NCBI GenBank assembly: GCA_917880885.1
Contig: OU862922.1
Coordinates: 24,676,627 to 24,740,626 of the forward strand
Direction: 5' to 3'
Origin: Limnephilus marmoratus
Lineage: Eukaryota; Arthropoda; Insecta; Trichoptera; Limnephilidae
DNA: 64,000 nt
Shown: piece by piece, positions 1-10,832 of the stretch
Position numbering within the stretch: position 1 is the first letter of the stretch
Layout of the letters: the number at the start of each line of letters is the position of its first letter
Position numbers and translations under genes: made by a program
Notes under the pieces: model-generated
What the model was told of the DNA's origin: nothing
Databases searched by the model: none
Seen by the model: the letters and a program-made list of their open reading frames with translations, nothing else

Positions 1-492
1 TCCTCCGAAACGGCTGGACCAATTTTGATGAAATTTTGTGTGCTTATCTGGTAGGTCTGAGAATCGACCAACATCTATTTTTCATACCCTAAAAGTAAAC
101 GGTGTTCCACTCCGAAGAAAATTATTTTTCCCATACATTTTGTATGGAACGAATTCTCCTATTTTGAAAGAACTGCAGCAATATTGTAAGGGGTATAATA
201 TTGAACTGTGAACCGGGGGAGGGGAGGAGGGGGGGGGGGGGGGGGGGGGGGGGAGAGGGTGGAGGGGGGAGAGGGGAAAGGAACTCAGGAAGGGGGGTTA
301 GCGGGACGGGGGAAGGGGAGAAGTGGAGTGGGGAGAGGGAGAGGGAACGCGAGAGGGGAAAGGATACGCAGGGAGAAACAATTTAGATCAAGGTATGGTA
401 TACGCAGGGAGAAACAATTTAGATCAATTCAGCTAATAAGTTGACAACAGTTTTTGATTCTGAGGCGGTACGAAGTTCGCCGGATCAGCTAG
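1..492 (+). mobile_element. Helitron-like 3' end (left part outside window)
   Basis: The segment ends in CTAG (489-492) followed by T. A short hairpin (GGCG at 464-467 with CGCC at 478-481) lies 7 bases before it. A small hairpin just upstream of a CTRR end inserted before T is the signature of Helitron 3' termini. The first 200 bases read like a degenerate, once-coding repeat but give no readable protein. The purine-rich middle (208-360) is a microsatellite. No Rep/helicase sequence is visible, so this is either non-autonomous or the tail of a longer element. The call rests on the terminus alone. Confidence 0.42.
208..360. repeat. G-rich purine microsatellite
   Basis: An almost pure G run (about 229-253) is followed by GGGGA/GAGAG-type purine repeats on the + strand. 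The glycine- and arginine-rich frames across it are products of the repeat and not genes. G-runs of this length can form quadruplexes and are prone to sequencing error. Confidence 0.9.
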
Positions 493-673
493 TATCATAT
501 ATTATTATAGTTCCCAATTATGTCCTCTGCGTGCGATCTGTACCTAAATTTCTCTAAATAAACAATAAACGGTTAATCTCAAGTAAGTATGGTCCTGTAT
601 ATTTTCTGCCTGTACAGTACATTTTTACGCAGCATCGCGTCCATTGGTCCTCGCGTTCCTTTCCTGAAAAGAT

Positions 674-772
674 CCTCCACACAGCATACCCAAAGATGAC
701 ATAGGCCCTGAGGGAATTATTTTACTCAGGGCCTCCTTTGTGGAGCTAATGTAAAGAAAATAATAAAAAAAA
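674..772 (+). repeat. LINE/SINE 3' tail (tail T), solitary copy
   Basis: First of about ten copies in the window of a 3' end with nested inverted repeats. The outer pair is CTCCACACAG against a degraded partner here (CTTTGTGGAG). The inner pair is GGCCCTGAGG with CTCAGGGCC around an AT-rich loop. It ends in an A-rich run. No body is recognisable upstream, so this is a heavily 5'-truncated retroposed copy. Confidence 0.75.
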
Positions 773-1544
773 TGTTCAAATCATTGGAGGCACTGCTGAA
801 AACCAGCTGCATTCCAGGAGAAATCCTGAATTGTAGCTGAGCAGTGAGTGACCTTTTCATCAATAGACTCAATGATAAAAATACAAAATGTGTAATACTG
901 TAGAAAATCTATTGATGAATAAACGTTTTTTTTTATTATTATTTATTATTATTACACATAGTTTCGTATCGGTGATCGATAAACCGGTGGATGCAATTTT
1001 TAGCCATAAGTTGTTGAATGGTATTATGATTGTGTAGAGTGGTTTAATATGTTTGTGTAAAAAAATGACTGGCGAAGGACCTTGATTTTGGGTTACTATC
1101 ACTGCCTGAAATGATAAAATACATGTGGCATAGAAAGGAAAGGACTCACCGAAAAGGGTAAAAGAACTTGTAGGGTGGCAATGCACTTGTCTGCTTCCTC
1201 TCCCATCCAACAGGCACAAAACAGTAATAGTCGTAATTTCGTTTCTTTGATAATACACGGCGGAGTTAATTTAATGGCGATTAACCGATAGCGGAAGCAC
1301 AATGCTATATGTTGCGGCGGGAGTTTATTACAGACTGACTGTGGGTAAGCTTGACGGGTAGGCAATTGGGATAGGTAGGAAAAAGGAACTTGCAACAATA
1401 TTAATACCAATCTCAAGCAGTGACAGTATGTATGCGTGCTATGTAGGTATGTGTATGTGTAGGTATATGTATGGGCGTAACCAGTTGTTATAATGGTTTG
1501 TCTAGTTTGTAGTTAAATGTAAGATTGTAGAAATGTATTATAGG

Positions 1545-1622
1545 TTTGTGCAGCGCCCTTGAGGTGATTTTTCACAAAAACGTCGCTGTACAAGTCATCC
1601 AAATATTAATATTGTTATTATT
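1545..1622 (+). repeat. L2-type 3' hairpin tail, solitary copy
   Basis: Matches the 3' end of the L2-like LINE at 24.1-24.2 kb: CAGCGCCCTTGAGGTGA, then TCAC, a degraded CGTCGCT, and an ATT-rich run. In the intact form the outer arms (AGCGCC/GGCGCT) and inner arms (GTGA/TCAC) nest. It is a severely truncated insertion of that family. Confidence 0.75.
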
Positions 1623-1641
1623 AATTCTGACAAGCGATGAC

Positions 1642-2215
1642 GTAGGTAGGTACCCAAAATGATTTTTAGTAGAAAATTATTTTAATTGCCTTTTTCGAAA
1701 TTGTAACTGCAAAGTCCCGCGATTTTTATCGGGTCTGCGCTAGTACACGAGAAAAAAGCGCGAGCCGAAACACGAATTATGGGAAAGGAACGAAACAACC
1801 GCAAGCGGTCTTCATTTCCCATAATTCATGGCTCGCTCTTTTTTGTCACGTGCGCAGCATTAGTTAGCAGACCTTTGCGGGGTTAAACCATTGTAAGAGA
1901 AATATACCTCCGTCTTTCATTAGTACCTACGTAGGTAGGTACCTAAAATGATTTTTTAGTAGAAAATGATTTTAATTGCCTTTTTCGAAATTGTAATTGC
2001 AAAGTCCCGCGATTTTAGTCGGGTCTGCGCTAGTACACGTGACAAAAAAGCGCGAGCCGAAACACGAATTATGGGAAAGGAACGAAACAACCGCAAGCGG
2101 TCTTCTTTTCCCATAATTCATGGCTCGCTCTTTTTTGTCACGTGCGCAGCATTAGATAGCAGATCTTTGCGGGGTTAAACCATTGTAAAAGAAATATACC
2201 TCCCTCTTTAGTACC
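1642..2215. mobile_element. Tandem pair of fold-back (MITE-like) elements
   Basis: Two direct units of about 289 bp (1642-1930 and 1931-2215) are nearly identical. Each contains a long internal inverted repeat of about 45-50 bases per arm: the left arm carries GCGAGCCGAAACACGAATTA and the right arm carries TAATTCATGGCTCGC. In the second unit both arms include CACGTGACAAAAAAG. GTAGGTAGGTAC lies at the unit junction. The arrangement suggests a non-autonomous palindromic DNA element that was duplicated in tandem. No coding capacity is visible. Confidence 0.7.
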
Positions 2216-2574
2216 TAGGTTGTTGTATTGGTCTTGATGGATCGATCATCGGTCAGAACGATGGATGCGCTCGTGAAAGTGTCTTAGCTATTCGTATAAT
2301 TTATAGCCGGCCGATTCAGGTAAGTTTGATTACCTCGAGTCGGCGTCACTCGTGTTGACCCTCCCATACAATCTAGACCTCCCCCCTCCCTTGGTGAGAT
2401 AAATTTGGGCCACTTCGTATATTCTTTTCAAGTAACGTGAGATTTTGCTGGACCCCTTCCCCCTTTTGAGATCACGTAATTAATGTATGCCCTCTAAGCC
2501 CGCCCTGCGTGTTGGAAAAATGCTAGGTAAGAAGAAAGCATCTGCTAACCATATTTGGAACATTCTAATTAGGT
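2216..2574. other. Non-coding stretch with C-rich patches
   Basis: Contains short poly-C tracts (about 2380-2395 and 2455-2462) that resemble the C-rich MITE remnants at 36.8 and 37.6 kb. No gene or clear element boundaries are seen. Confidence 0.4.
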
Positions 2575-3041
2575 ACCATTGATGTCATAATTTTAATACA
2601 TAAAAATGAGTGTTTCTTTGTTTGTCCCATATGCATTCCTAAACCATTCATCCGATTGGGATGTAACTTTGGGGATTTGATGTGCGCATGCCGGGGATGT
2701 TTTCTATATATAATAGTGAGCTCTGGTGTTATGAATTTTTTTCATGTAGTACCTACATCATTTAATTTTTCGTACATCTACTTGCGATGCAATTTTGGTG
2801 AGTTATTGTGGGCACGTCCGCAAAGGTTTCTATATATATGTGTGTACTGGTGAGCTCTGGCGTTATGAAATTTGTATAAAAAATATTGCCATAGGTGGCG
2901 CGTGCGTTATTTTTTAAATGGGTGATGTCATATAGTTTTAGCAGGGAGGGAAGGGTAAGGGAAACAGACGAATGGGAAAGGACGCACAGAGACAAACCAT
3001 TTCTTTATTTAAGTAGCAAACGCATGCCGGGAACTCGCTAG
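2575..3041 (+). mobile_element. Possible second Helitron-like element
   Basis: The segment ends with CGCTAG (3036-3041) followed by T, like the element at the left edge, after GCATGCCGGG. It contains two internally similar stretches (about 2656-2700 and 2785-2830), both reading GATG(T/C)AA(C/T)TTTGG. No transposase is present. The terminal hairpin is weak, so the class assignment is tentative. Confidence 0.25.
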
Positions 3042-3490
3042 TATTGAACATTTAGACATTATATTATGTACCGATTTTGATAATCTCCTTTGTTCCAATA
3101 TCTTGTATGTTGTACTATCCTCAAAACTTTTGATTGGAATTGAGGTTGGATATAAACATTGAACAGGGTCGATTAGAGAGTTGTTGGTTCGAAGAATTGG
3201 ATTTCGGGTCGGGCAAGAGGGTAGTTCGAAATTATCGGAGAAAAAGTTTCTCATTCGATCTGTGTGTATGGCACGGTGGATTTCAATAATATTGTAGTCA
3301 ATTAGTTTAATTGTAGTGCAGATTGAATAAAATATTAGAAGTATAAAAAATAATCACTAAACGCGTAATCTGAACATCGAATCTTTACGTGCGTATTTTA
3401 ATTTTTACAAACTGGGGAAATTTAATCGTTTGGAATGCCAGTACTTAAGAGAAATCATTGTCGAGAATAATCCAAATTTAAAGGGAATAG

Positions 3491-4405
3491 TATGTCCGAC
3501 CGAAACAGAACTTTCTACCGAGACCGTAACCGAATGTTGGGTATATGTCCCAGTTTCGACCGAAAATGTTAAAAATCTATTGTTTACTGAAATTTGGCTT
3601 ATTTTTTACACTTATACAGACAGTTAAATGAAATAAAAAACAGTAATACAAGTTTGTGAAAAAATATGTATTTTTTATATTACCTACTGCTATAAAACAA
3701 ACAAAAATAATAAAAATTAACGAAATACTTCTTGGAACCAAAATTTATCAACACTTGCATTATAAAGGAAGGACCTCAATAATCGAGTATTTTAATTTTA
3801 ATTGCGTTTCCAATCACAACATTCTTAAGGGCCCGCAACCCGGATTTGTACCGATTTATTACATATTTCCCTTAAACACGGTAAGTTTTAAAGCTCTTAA
3901 AAAATGTTATTCTTGAAGATAATATCTAGACTTTGCCCGCGCCGAAACGCAAATTATGTAAAATTCCCTCGATAGAAAAAAATCGCAAAGTATGCTCCAA
4001 AAATTATTATTAACACGTTTCTTTCAGTTATTTTACAAGTTATACGTATATGTATGAAAAAATTCACAGTGTTTCTTTAAATGCTGTTTAAGATAATGCC
4101 CGCGAGATTTTTGCTCTATTTGAAACGAGTCATGTTATATTAAACATTTTCGCAATTTTCGCATCGATTTTGTCGCTGTAAATGTTAGCGCTCTCCTCTA
4201 ACATTCGTAATTTCGTATCTCTCCATCTTCGTTTTTTCGGGCCCGGTAGCAAAGCCTTAAAACTAAATTTAACATTCATTGAGATTTTTCATTGAGAGAA
4301 CTCAATCTCGGTGCGGCCGAAGGTTGGCAGATTTTCTGCTGAATCCGAAACTGATGCCGAAACCAGATTTTTTTAAACCGAAATCGCACCTTCGGTCCGT
4401 CACCA
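3491..4405. mobile_element. hAT-type MITE (family H1), copy 1, interrupted
   Basis: The 8-bp target duplication GGGAATAG flanks it on both sides (3483-3490 and 4406-4413). The ends carry the family inverted repeat TAGTGTCCGACCG/CGGTCGGTCACTA, slightly decayed here. The interior holds repeated CCGAAAC motifs and matches the copies at 14.0 and 59.3 kb along most of its length. The 8-bp duplication and the end sequence point to the hAT superfamily. A second element sits inside at 3829-4260. There is no coding sequence. Confidence 0.85.
3829..4260. mobile_element. TTAA-target MITE (family P1), copy 1, nested
   Basis: Flanked by TTAA on both sides (3825-3828 and 4257-4260). It starts GGGCCCGCAACCCGG and ends with CGGGCCCGGTAGC close to the right TTAA. 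The host element copy at 59.3 kb has a single TTAA at this exact place (about 59,690), so the insertion and TTAA duplication are directly seen. TTAA duplication is the hallmark of piggyBac-type transposition. About 430 bp, no coding potential. A second copy lies at 46,464. Confidence 0.85.
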
Positions 4406-4486
4406 GGGAATAGTTATTTTCTTGCTTCGCGGTATTAATAGTCTGTTAAATTAGTTGGGATCAGCAGATCAAGGAAATTAATAGTA

Positions 4487-4566
4487 ATAAATTTGTACAG
4501 CGTCCTTGAGGTGATACTTCACAAAAACGGCGCTATACAAATAATCCAAATTTTATTATTATTATG
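4487..4566 (+). repeat. L2-type 3' hairpin tail, solitary copy
   Basis: Contains TTTGTACAGCGTCC, CACAAAAACGGCGC and a terminal ATT microsatellite, in the same order as the L2-like LINE end at 24.1 kb. A truncated retroposed copy with no reverse transcriptase upstream. Confidence 0.8.
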
Positions 4567-5540
4567 AGGCGTCTCAATAATAATAATTATTATATTGTAG
4601 ATTGGTTTTCTCGATCAAATTATATTTCATTATTATAAATCATTTTTTCTAGCTCTCGGCAATAACCAAACATTCTCGCAATATATATTTGTAAGTACAT
4701 ATTTAATTTATACAATTTTTCTCTTACAATCAGTATAAGCCAAAATAATATTATACGGGACATTGTAGTCCAACATTTAACAAAATGCTTCCGCGTCTGC
4801 GGTGGCGGTAAAACCACAAATACTTATTATAAAAATAATGATCAGGGTTTTACAGTATCATATTCAGTGACCTTGAGGATTAAATGAAAGTTCACCACGT
4901 GATTATGATCTATCTACACTTTCGAGCGTTGAAACTATTCTCATTAGAACCGTCAATCATCAATGCACTCTCTTATGTCCGTATTTATCTGTTCAGGTGG
5001 CCAAAAGATGAACTAACGAACATTTTTTTGTGGATCGGTGCATAATTTCGTAAAATTTTTGGTTTCCAGTGCATGGTGCTTTGGAAATAATACTTTTCAT
5101 TTTTTGTCATTGTCATTTTCAGCATCTACATTACATATAAAAAATAATTCTTTGTTAAGGCGGGTTACGTTTTTTTAATTTGCAAAAAGCTTTGTAGGAT
5201 ATAATATCGATATTGGAAATTTGAAATGATCTAAACTGCGTCTGCTCTCAACACAGCAGTTCCTAGTGAGGCGGGAAAAGCACATCACCAGTGTACTTAG
5301 CATGTTCTGAAAGTAAGTGTACTGTGACCATAACGTGGTTTTTAGTTTTCGGAGGGTTGGCAACACAGAGTGGTAGAGTGGGAACTCCTGACCAGAGTGA
5401 GAATCGCAGGAAGTTTGTAGTATGTAAACTCACGTTGCAGTGTCCAGTTGCGTGAAAGATTTCAGCAAAAAATCCCGCCAAGTGCTATGATCCGCTTTTT
5501 ACCCACGGAAGGAATTGAATAACACCTACAAGAAGAAAGG
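4567..5540. other. No gene seen
   Basis: AT-rich sequence with frequent stops. The right part may hold the decayed N-terminal half of the mariner transposase that becomes readable after 5540. TAGTGAGGCGGG at 5266-5277 recurs at 63,845. Confidence 0.4.
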
Positions 5541-6105
5541 TGAGGATTTCTGACCTCTACTGTGACTGGAGATGGTAGTAGGTGACTCATCACACGCCTG
5601 GAAAAAAAAACAGTCGTCAAAGTGGCGTCACACCAATTCCCCAACTGCCAAAAAATTGAAAACCACAATTTCGGGTAGAAAAATTATTTCCTCAGTGTTT
5701 TGGGACCGAAAAGGCATAATTTTGGTCGAATTTCTGCCTCAGGTTGAGACCATAAATGCACAACAATATTGTGATACTCAAAAAAATCAAAAGGAGCATT
5801 CAAAATAAAAGGAGGGGAATACTGACCAGAGAAGTGTGCTTGTTTTACGAAAACTTCCGTCATAAAACAGCCCTGGCCACCAATACGAACTATTTGGTTG
5901 GTTGGCGTCTTCGGATTATCATCTTCTCACCTTCCTGATGGCATATATGGATAAAAATAAAATTTCAACCGACGAGCAGGTGCAGAAAGTGGTTATGAAG
6001 TGGGGGAAGGAGTCGCCGGGAGAATTCTTCGAGGAGGGCATAAAGAAACTTGTGCCACGGCTCACCACGTGCATGGAACGGGATGGTGATTATTTGGAAA
6101 ACTAG
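5540..6105 (+). pseudogene. mariner-family transposase remnant (C-terminal two thirds)
   Basis: Mariner transposases cut and paste Tc1/mariner elements using a DDD/DDE catalytic triad. Across three frames the + strand gives recognisable mariner blocks: VTGD (near 5560), KKKQSSKWRHTNSP, KIISSVFWDRKGIILVEFLP (5670-5740), a block matching the family's IQNKRRG(M)LT (near 5800), and a C-terminal block with SSDYHLLTFL and FFEEGIKKLVPRLTTC that ends at the stop near 6105. At least two frameshifts separate the blocks. The usual HDNARPH catalytic block reads YENFRHK here, so the second catalytic aspartate has become glutamate and its context is lost. The final SDYH aspartate is kept. The N-terminal DNA-binding part was not found. 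This is an inactive relic. Confidence 0.88.
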
Positions 6106-6109
6106 TCAA

Positions 6110-7540
6110 CAAGTGTATCAACAATATCCTGTAATTTTTTTCTAATATACTTTTTCAAAAAAAAAATTAATTATTAAAGCTTGTGGTATGTAGGATTATA
6201 TTGTACGTAGTTTCAACATCCTTCAACAGATGTCGTTAGTATAGATTGTTATATGTAGTTTTGACGATTTAAATGTAGTGTTGTCTACGTTCGTGTCTAA
6301 CCCGCGAGAGTTACGGAAATAGCCGACGTTACACAGTTGGGCTCCCTCAGTGTTGGTTCTCTGACTTCTATTATTATTAGTTGAGCATCCAGTAGGACGG
6401 ACGGACGTTTGGTCCAGTTAAAAATTCATTGTAAACCTTACGATAGCGTAGAAAAGAACCTGTAAAAAAAGCCTAAAAAATCCTAAAAGAACCCTAAAAA
6501 AGAATCTCAACGAACCTCCATCTTTATTGGAGTTTCCCGAACACATTTCAAGTAATCTCAATCACTGGGATTGAGGAACAAGATGAGTAATAAAAAATAA
6601 AATAATAAGCGTGAAATTTCTGGAGACACCAGGAGTACATGAACTTACGGAAAGATAATAAGTAGGTTTCATCATTATGTACATGTAGGTGTAATAGCGA
6701 AGGTAAGCACTTGCTAACGAGATGAAACCGATCCGTCTTCCCAGGCACTCGGTGCGCCGAGTCTCGTTAATCCGAAGCGACTGTACCACCACCTTGTAAA
6801 TAGGAAGTCGGTAAATCATCTGCACGTGATCATATTCCAAGCTGAGGATTGTCATATCCACTCATAATAATTATATTATTCAGTCGCCGCCTTGCCGGAA
6901 CCTGTACATTGCAAAATGGATGGCAGAAATGCAGTACTTCAAATAAAGCAATTACTGTTTACGCGGTATCTTACCTGCTTCAAAAACATGCACTATGCTT
7001 CCGATATTTCCAGGCACCGAAAATATACGGTTTTCTCGTCCAAAGGTAGATAATATGGAACACAGTATCTCTTTGGCTTTTTTGAAAATACAATAAAATT
7101 CATGATTTAGTTGACTGACTGCATGAGTTATAAAACCGATCGCCGAGATATTCGAGTATTAGGTATTTTACCAAATTGTTGCTGTCACTGTCGCTCTTAT
7201 TCCCCTGAATACTGCGCGAAAAGAAATACTGCACCTCTGGCTGATAATACCAAAATACCAAATAATACCAAAAAATCATCAAAATCAAGGTTTGGTATTC
7301 CCCATTTTTCTCATCCAAAACTGGACCGATTTAAATTTTTTTTTTCTAACCGTAATTGGAGAAAATACTCTTATGTCTACGCGATTTCATTGACTGAACG
7401 TCTGTTGATGACGTTCAAACCAGGCAATTTTAACAATGTTTAGAACTCCCATAAGAAGTAAGATATTAAAAGAAGCAAAACGTACCGACTGCACTAGTAG
7501 TCGATATGTATTTTATATTAAAAAAATATTTCCATTAGTC
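6110..7540. other. No gene seen
   Basis: Non-coding AT-rich DNA. A 110-codon frame at 7111-7443 has no recognisable motif and biased, low-complexity content, so I do not treat it as a gene. No terminal inverted repeats were noticed. Confidence 0.4.
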
Positions 7541-7544
7541 AGAT

Positions 7545-7745
7545 ACGTTTTAAGATTTTCACGGCCAAAAGTATTTTCGTTATTTGTTTTTGGGGTGTTA
7601 TGCCGTGTTGCGCTACCTCCTTCTTTAGCCAACGTTTCGGAGAGCGCTGCAGTGTCCATCATCAGGGCAGATCCGGAAGATCCGGTAAATCTTGGCAGAT
7701 AGACTCTTTGTCGGTGACAATGCATTCTATCAACTTTTGGTGGCA
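7545..7745 (-). repeat. Interspersed repeat R3 with hammerhead-like core, copy 1
   Basis: Read on the minus strand this matches segments at 9084-9240 and 30,158-30,290, with shared words such as GGCTAAAGAAGGAGGTAGCG and CTTTTGGCCGTGAAAATCT. It includes CTGATGA, a GGA/TCC stem and GAAAC (7625-7667, minus), the order seen in hammerhead ribozymes. The cleavage side and third stem are not convincing. It is probably a retroelement or Penelope-like fragment, but the class is unproven. Confidence 0.5.
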
Positions 7746-9083
7746 ATCACTCACAACTGCTTATGTTAAACACACTCATATACACATCTTTCTGCAATTA
7801 AATTGAATTAAAGCACCTAACATACAAAATAAATGTCGGTTTTTTAAATTAGAATTTCCCCTAGGGGCCATGGGGACACTGGTGGCCCCTATAAAATTTC
7901 AAAAACGAAAACTTTTTATATGCGATTTTGACCCTTATGTATAAAGAAACTATATGAAAACAAGGTCAAAATCGCTTGCACCAATATCTCTATAGATAGG
8001 GTAAAAGATTTCATTCATGTGGCAACTCTAGAATGTTTGAATCTGTGACTTCAGACCGCTGTCATAATCGAAAAGTCGTGGGTTTTAGCATTTTAGCCTT
8101 TTTCAAATGCATATAAAGGTATTTATTTATTATCAATCACCTTTGAAATGTGTTTTTTCACGTATGCTGTTTATTCAGGTTTATGAAAAAATAACAACAT
8201 CAGTTCATTTTCGTATTTATACGGATATTTAAGCAAAATTCGGGAAGCAAAATTTTCGCGCCTTTTTTTTCAAATTAGGCCATGCCCTTGGCTACCCAGG
8301 ACGCTGGTAGCACGGTTGATTCCGATTCCGAACACCCTTTTCACGTTATGGTAATACGCAAAAATTTTCAATTTCTATATTCAAACTGTCCAATTGAAGT
8401 ATAATACCTTATTGGATGTAGTCTGCAAATAAAATATGTATTCTCCATTTTTCCAATTTTCCAATTTCACCAATTTCGTGGGGGATAAATAATGTACGTA
8501 ACAACTATATATTTTTACTCTTTAGATCTTTTATCACTATCGGTATGTGTGTGTACTGTGTACATTTTCTCAGAGCTACTTTCTTGCACCTGGGACGTGT
8601 CTGTACTAGGAGATTATCTGCGTGCCTTCATGAACATGAAAAATATACCTAGGTAATTATTTTTTCAACGGCGGTGTAGTTGATATGCGCTGTCGTTTTA
8701 ACTCTTACTCCACCGCCTCGTGAAAAGTTATAAATACTAATTGATTAGTAGTTACTCGGAGAAGGAACAGACGTTTTACTGATCTATGATGGGACTGAGA
8801 TTCTTTCTTTTACAAGCAGAAGATGATACTCTTTTTCTTTTCATGGGAAAGTGTTGCCTATGTATCACGTTTTCGTGCATTTCTTAGTTGTGATGTTGTA
8901 ACTGAAATTGTTGATTTTCGGTTTATTAATAATCAAAGTCGTTTATAATTAATAATATTTTTTTATGAATTTGAGGAATGCTGTCTGTAGTCTACAGGAA
9001 GTTTGGACGGAAAGATTTGGGTCAGATCTCAGATCATAGAGTAATAGATGTAGGTTAGGACTATTCATATCTGGTCATTAAGC
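7746..9083. other. No gene seen; one short hairpin
   Basis: AT-rich DNA without a usable frame. A hairpin with arms GGGGCCA/TGGCCCC lies near 7867-7892. Nothing else stands out. Confidence 0.4.
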
Positions 9084-9240
9084 ATGACTTTAAGACATTA
9101 TAGTGATTTATTTTTTGTGTTATTATGCCGTATTGCGCTGCCTCCTTCTTTAGCCCAGAGAACTAATAATAACTCAAAAATAAATCCCGATAATACTTTT
9201 GGCCGTAAAAATCTCAAATCACGTATGACTTTAGACATTT
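9084..9240 (-). repeat. Interspersed repeat R3, copy 2 (partial)
   Basis: Minus-strand copy of the R3 repeat: the segment CTTTTGGCCGTAAAAATCTC and the block around GGAGGCAGCGCAATACGGC match 7.6 and 30.2 kb. The hammerhead-like core is missing, because the sequence breaks after GGCTAAAGAAGG. Confidence 0.5.
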
Positions 9241-9878
9241 TTGTAGCAAGGGAGGCTAGCAATATGTTCGTGATTGTAATCTTTATAGCACAGGCGTCGG
9301 GTGGTGCTATCATTGTTCTACCGGTATTACAATGGAAGATGCTCCGAGGAACTAGCGTCATTGATCCCTTCGGCACCGGTGCATAGTCGGGAAACACGCC
9401 AAACGCGTCCAACATATGTACACGGTTGACATTTGTCCCACGAGAACGGTTCGCTTCTTCGACTTGTTCTTGTATTCAACAAATAACTCGGCTGTGGAAA
9501 GATTTGCCGGCCTCCGTGTTTCCTCCGGTTCCATGCCAACTGAAAATAAAGTCAACTCAACAACACCTCTTTGAAAAGTCATTAAAAGGTATGACAAAAA
9601 ATCATTTTAAATAGCCCATAACCCTAACGTAACGTAATCTATTTAACCAATTTTTTTTATATATTTTTGTCATCACTCTAAATGAGTTCCGAGTTGGTTT
9701 TATTCAGAGTTGTCCGGTTACCGTTTCCTCCTTCCTACAATATGGGTCTCTTCAAGACCACTGTTCATTTCTTCCTCTCCTCAAATAGACCCTCCTCATA
9801 GCATCTCAGATGACATAGAGCCCCCGAGGGAAATTATTTTCCTCAGGACCTCCTGTGTGGAGTTAATGTAAAAAAAAT
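9241..9878 (+). pseudogene. LINE reverse transcriptase C-terminal fragment (family T), interrupted
   Basis: Non-LTR retrotransposons copy their RNA at a nick using a reverse transcriptase; this is the end of such a protein. It aligns base for base with 60,190-60,597: the blocks coding LEHRR, CSEEL(A)SLIP and TRLWKDLPASVFPP are followed by a stretch coding MGLFKT and by tail T ending in an A-run. The reading frame is broken by small indels and by a 197-bp hAT MITE at 9527-9723. Without the MITE the sequence reads straight through, as in the 60 kb copy. The catalytic domain is absent. The family resembles Jockey-type insect elements; the exact clade is unresolved. Confidence 0.85.
9527..9723. 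mobile_element. hAT-type MITE (family H2) inside a LINE
   Basis: Flanked by TTTCCTCC on both sides (9519-9526 and 9724-9731; the match extends to 9 with a leading G). The uninterrupted LINE at 60.44 kb has the site once. The ends are imperfect inverted repeats: GGTTCCATGCCAACT on the left, and GGTAACCGGACAACT as the complement of the right end. Related copies occur at 30,285-30,430 and around 46.4-46.96 kb. The 8-bp duplication supports hAT. No coding capacity. Confidence 0.8.
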
Positions 9879-10556
9879 TCAAACTTAAGTTTTGTAAAAT
9901 TTTAACAGCATATTCCGTAAGATGTAAAATTATGGTTCCTTCGATCTCGCTATCGTGGGTGATCGTGATTCAGTATGTTTTTACGCTGCACGTGCCAGAG
10001 TCCATAACAACGGTACCTACACACGTAATAATTATCATGTCTGCCGTTGCACAAATCAATACGGAGTAATTGTTTAGTAATTATACGAGGAAGTGATTCC
10101 TACGGTACATGGTACATCCCCACGTTAAAATGCACTTCAGCGTAACCACTTCACGCGAGATGCACCTCGACAATAAATAATAATATAATATCTAACTACA
10201 GAGGTATAAATAAATAAATTTGTACAGTAGACCAGTGATAATCAACCCTTTTAGCCAGAGTTCCAATTTAAACTTTTTCAATTTGTTCGCGGGCCGCAGG
10301 AGGTATGATAATTTTAAACAACAAATTTAACAACTCCACATTGTTAAATTTGCAATGATGGTGTCACAAACCTATTGCCTTTTCCAAAATGTTAATTTTT
10401 AATTAAATAAATATAGAAGCCAAAAATCAAAGCGCCGCAGGCGAAAATTTCATATCTCCAAGTTCAAACCAATAAATCTGGTCAATTTTTATCATTCTGA
10501 TATATAGAACCTATGAAAAGTAACTACTTACAGTTTTGGGCCACAGTTTATTTTGC
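9879..10556. other. No gene seen
   Basis: AT-rich spacer between two LINE remnants. It contains AATAAATTTGTACAG near 10,212, possibly the stub of an L2-type tail. Confidence 0.35.
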
Positions 10557-10818
10557 GATAGAGCGAATGAAGGTAGAAAGTAGCGTAAAAAGAATATACG
10601 ACGCGAATGTGAATGGTAGAAGAAATCGGGGACGCCCGAGGAAGACATGGCACGATCAAGTGAATCAGATACTTGAGTCGGGCCATGTCAAAAGTCAGAA
10701 TAATAGAAGAGAATGTATGAGACGATGTATGAATGTGAGTGAGGCAAAGAGTGTGCGCCAAGACCGAGTTGTTTGGCGGTCCGTCCTCTCTGCCTACCCC
10801 TGCGGGGAAACGGCGTGA
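10557..10818 (+). pseudogene. RTE-like LINE, C-terminal tail fragment
   Basis: The frame reads ERM, NGRRNRGRPRKTWHDQ, NQILESGHVKS and VVWRSVLSAYP before a stop. This is the region after the RT domain in RTE-like endonuclease/reverse-transcriptase proteins, where GRP(K/R)xTW follows the YGHVxRM block. It matches 20,990-21,230 closely, including the trailing GGGGAAACGGCGTGATGG. Only about 85 residues remain; the catalytic core is absent. It is a 5'-truncated relic. Confidence 0.8.
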
Positions 10819-10832
10819 TGGTTAGTAAGTTA

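Noticed and set aside
201..444. Glycine/arginine-rich frames of 61-78 codons
   Set aside because: They run through a G-rich microsatellite; composition explains the open frame.
7111..7443. 110-codon + strand frame
   Set aside because: No conserved motif, no splice or start context, and the surroundings are non-coding; likely chance.
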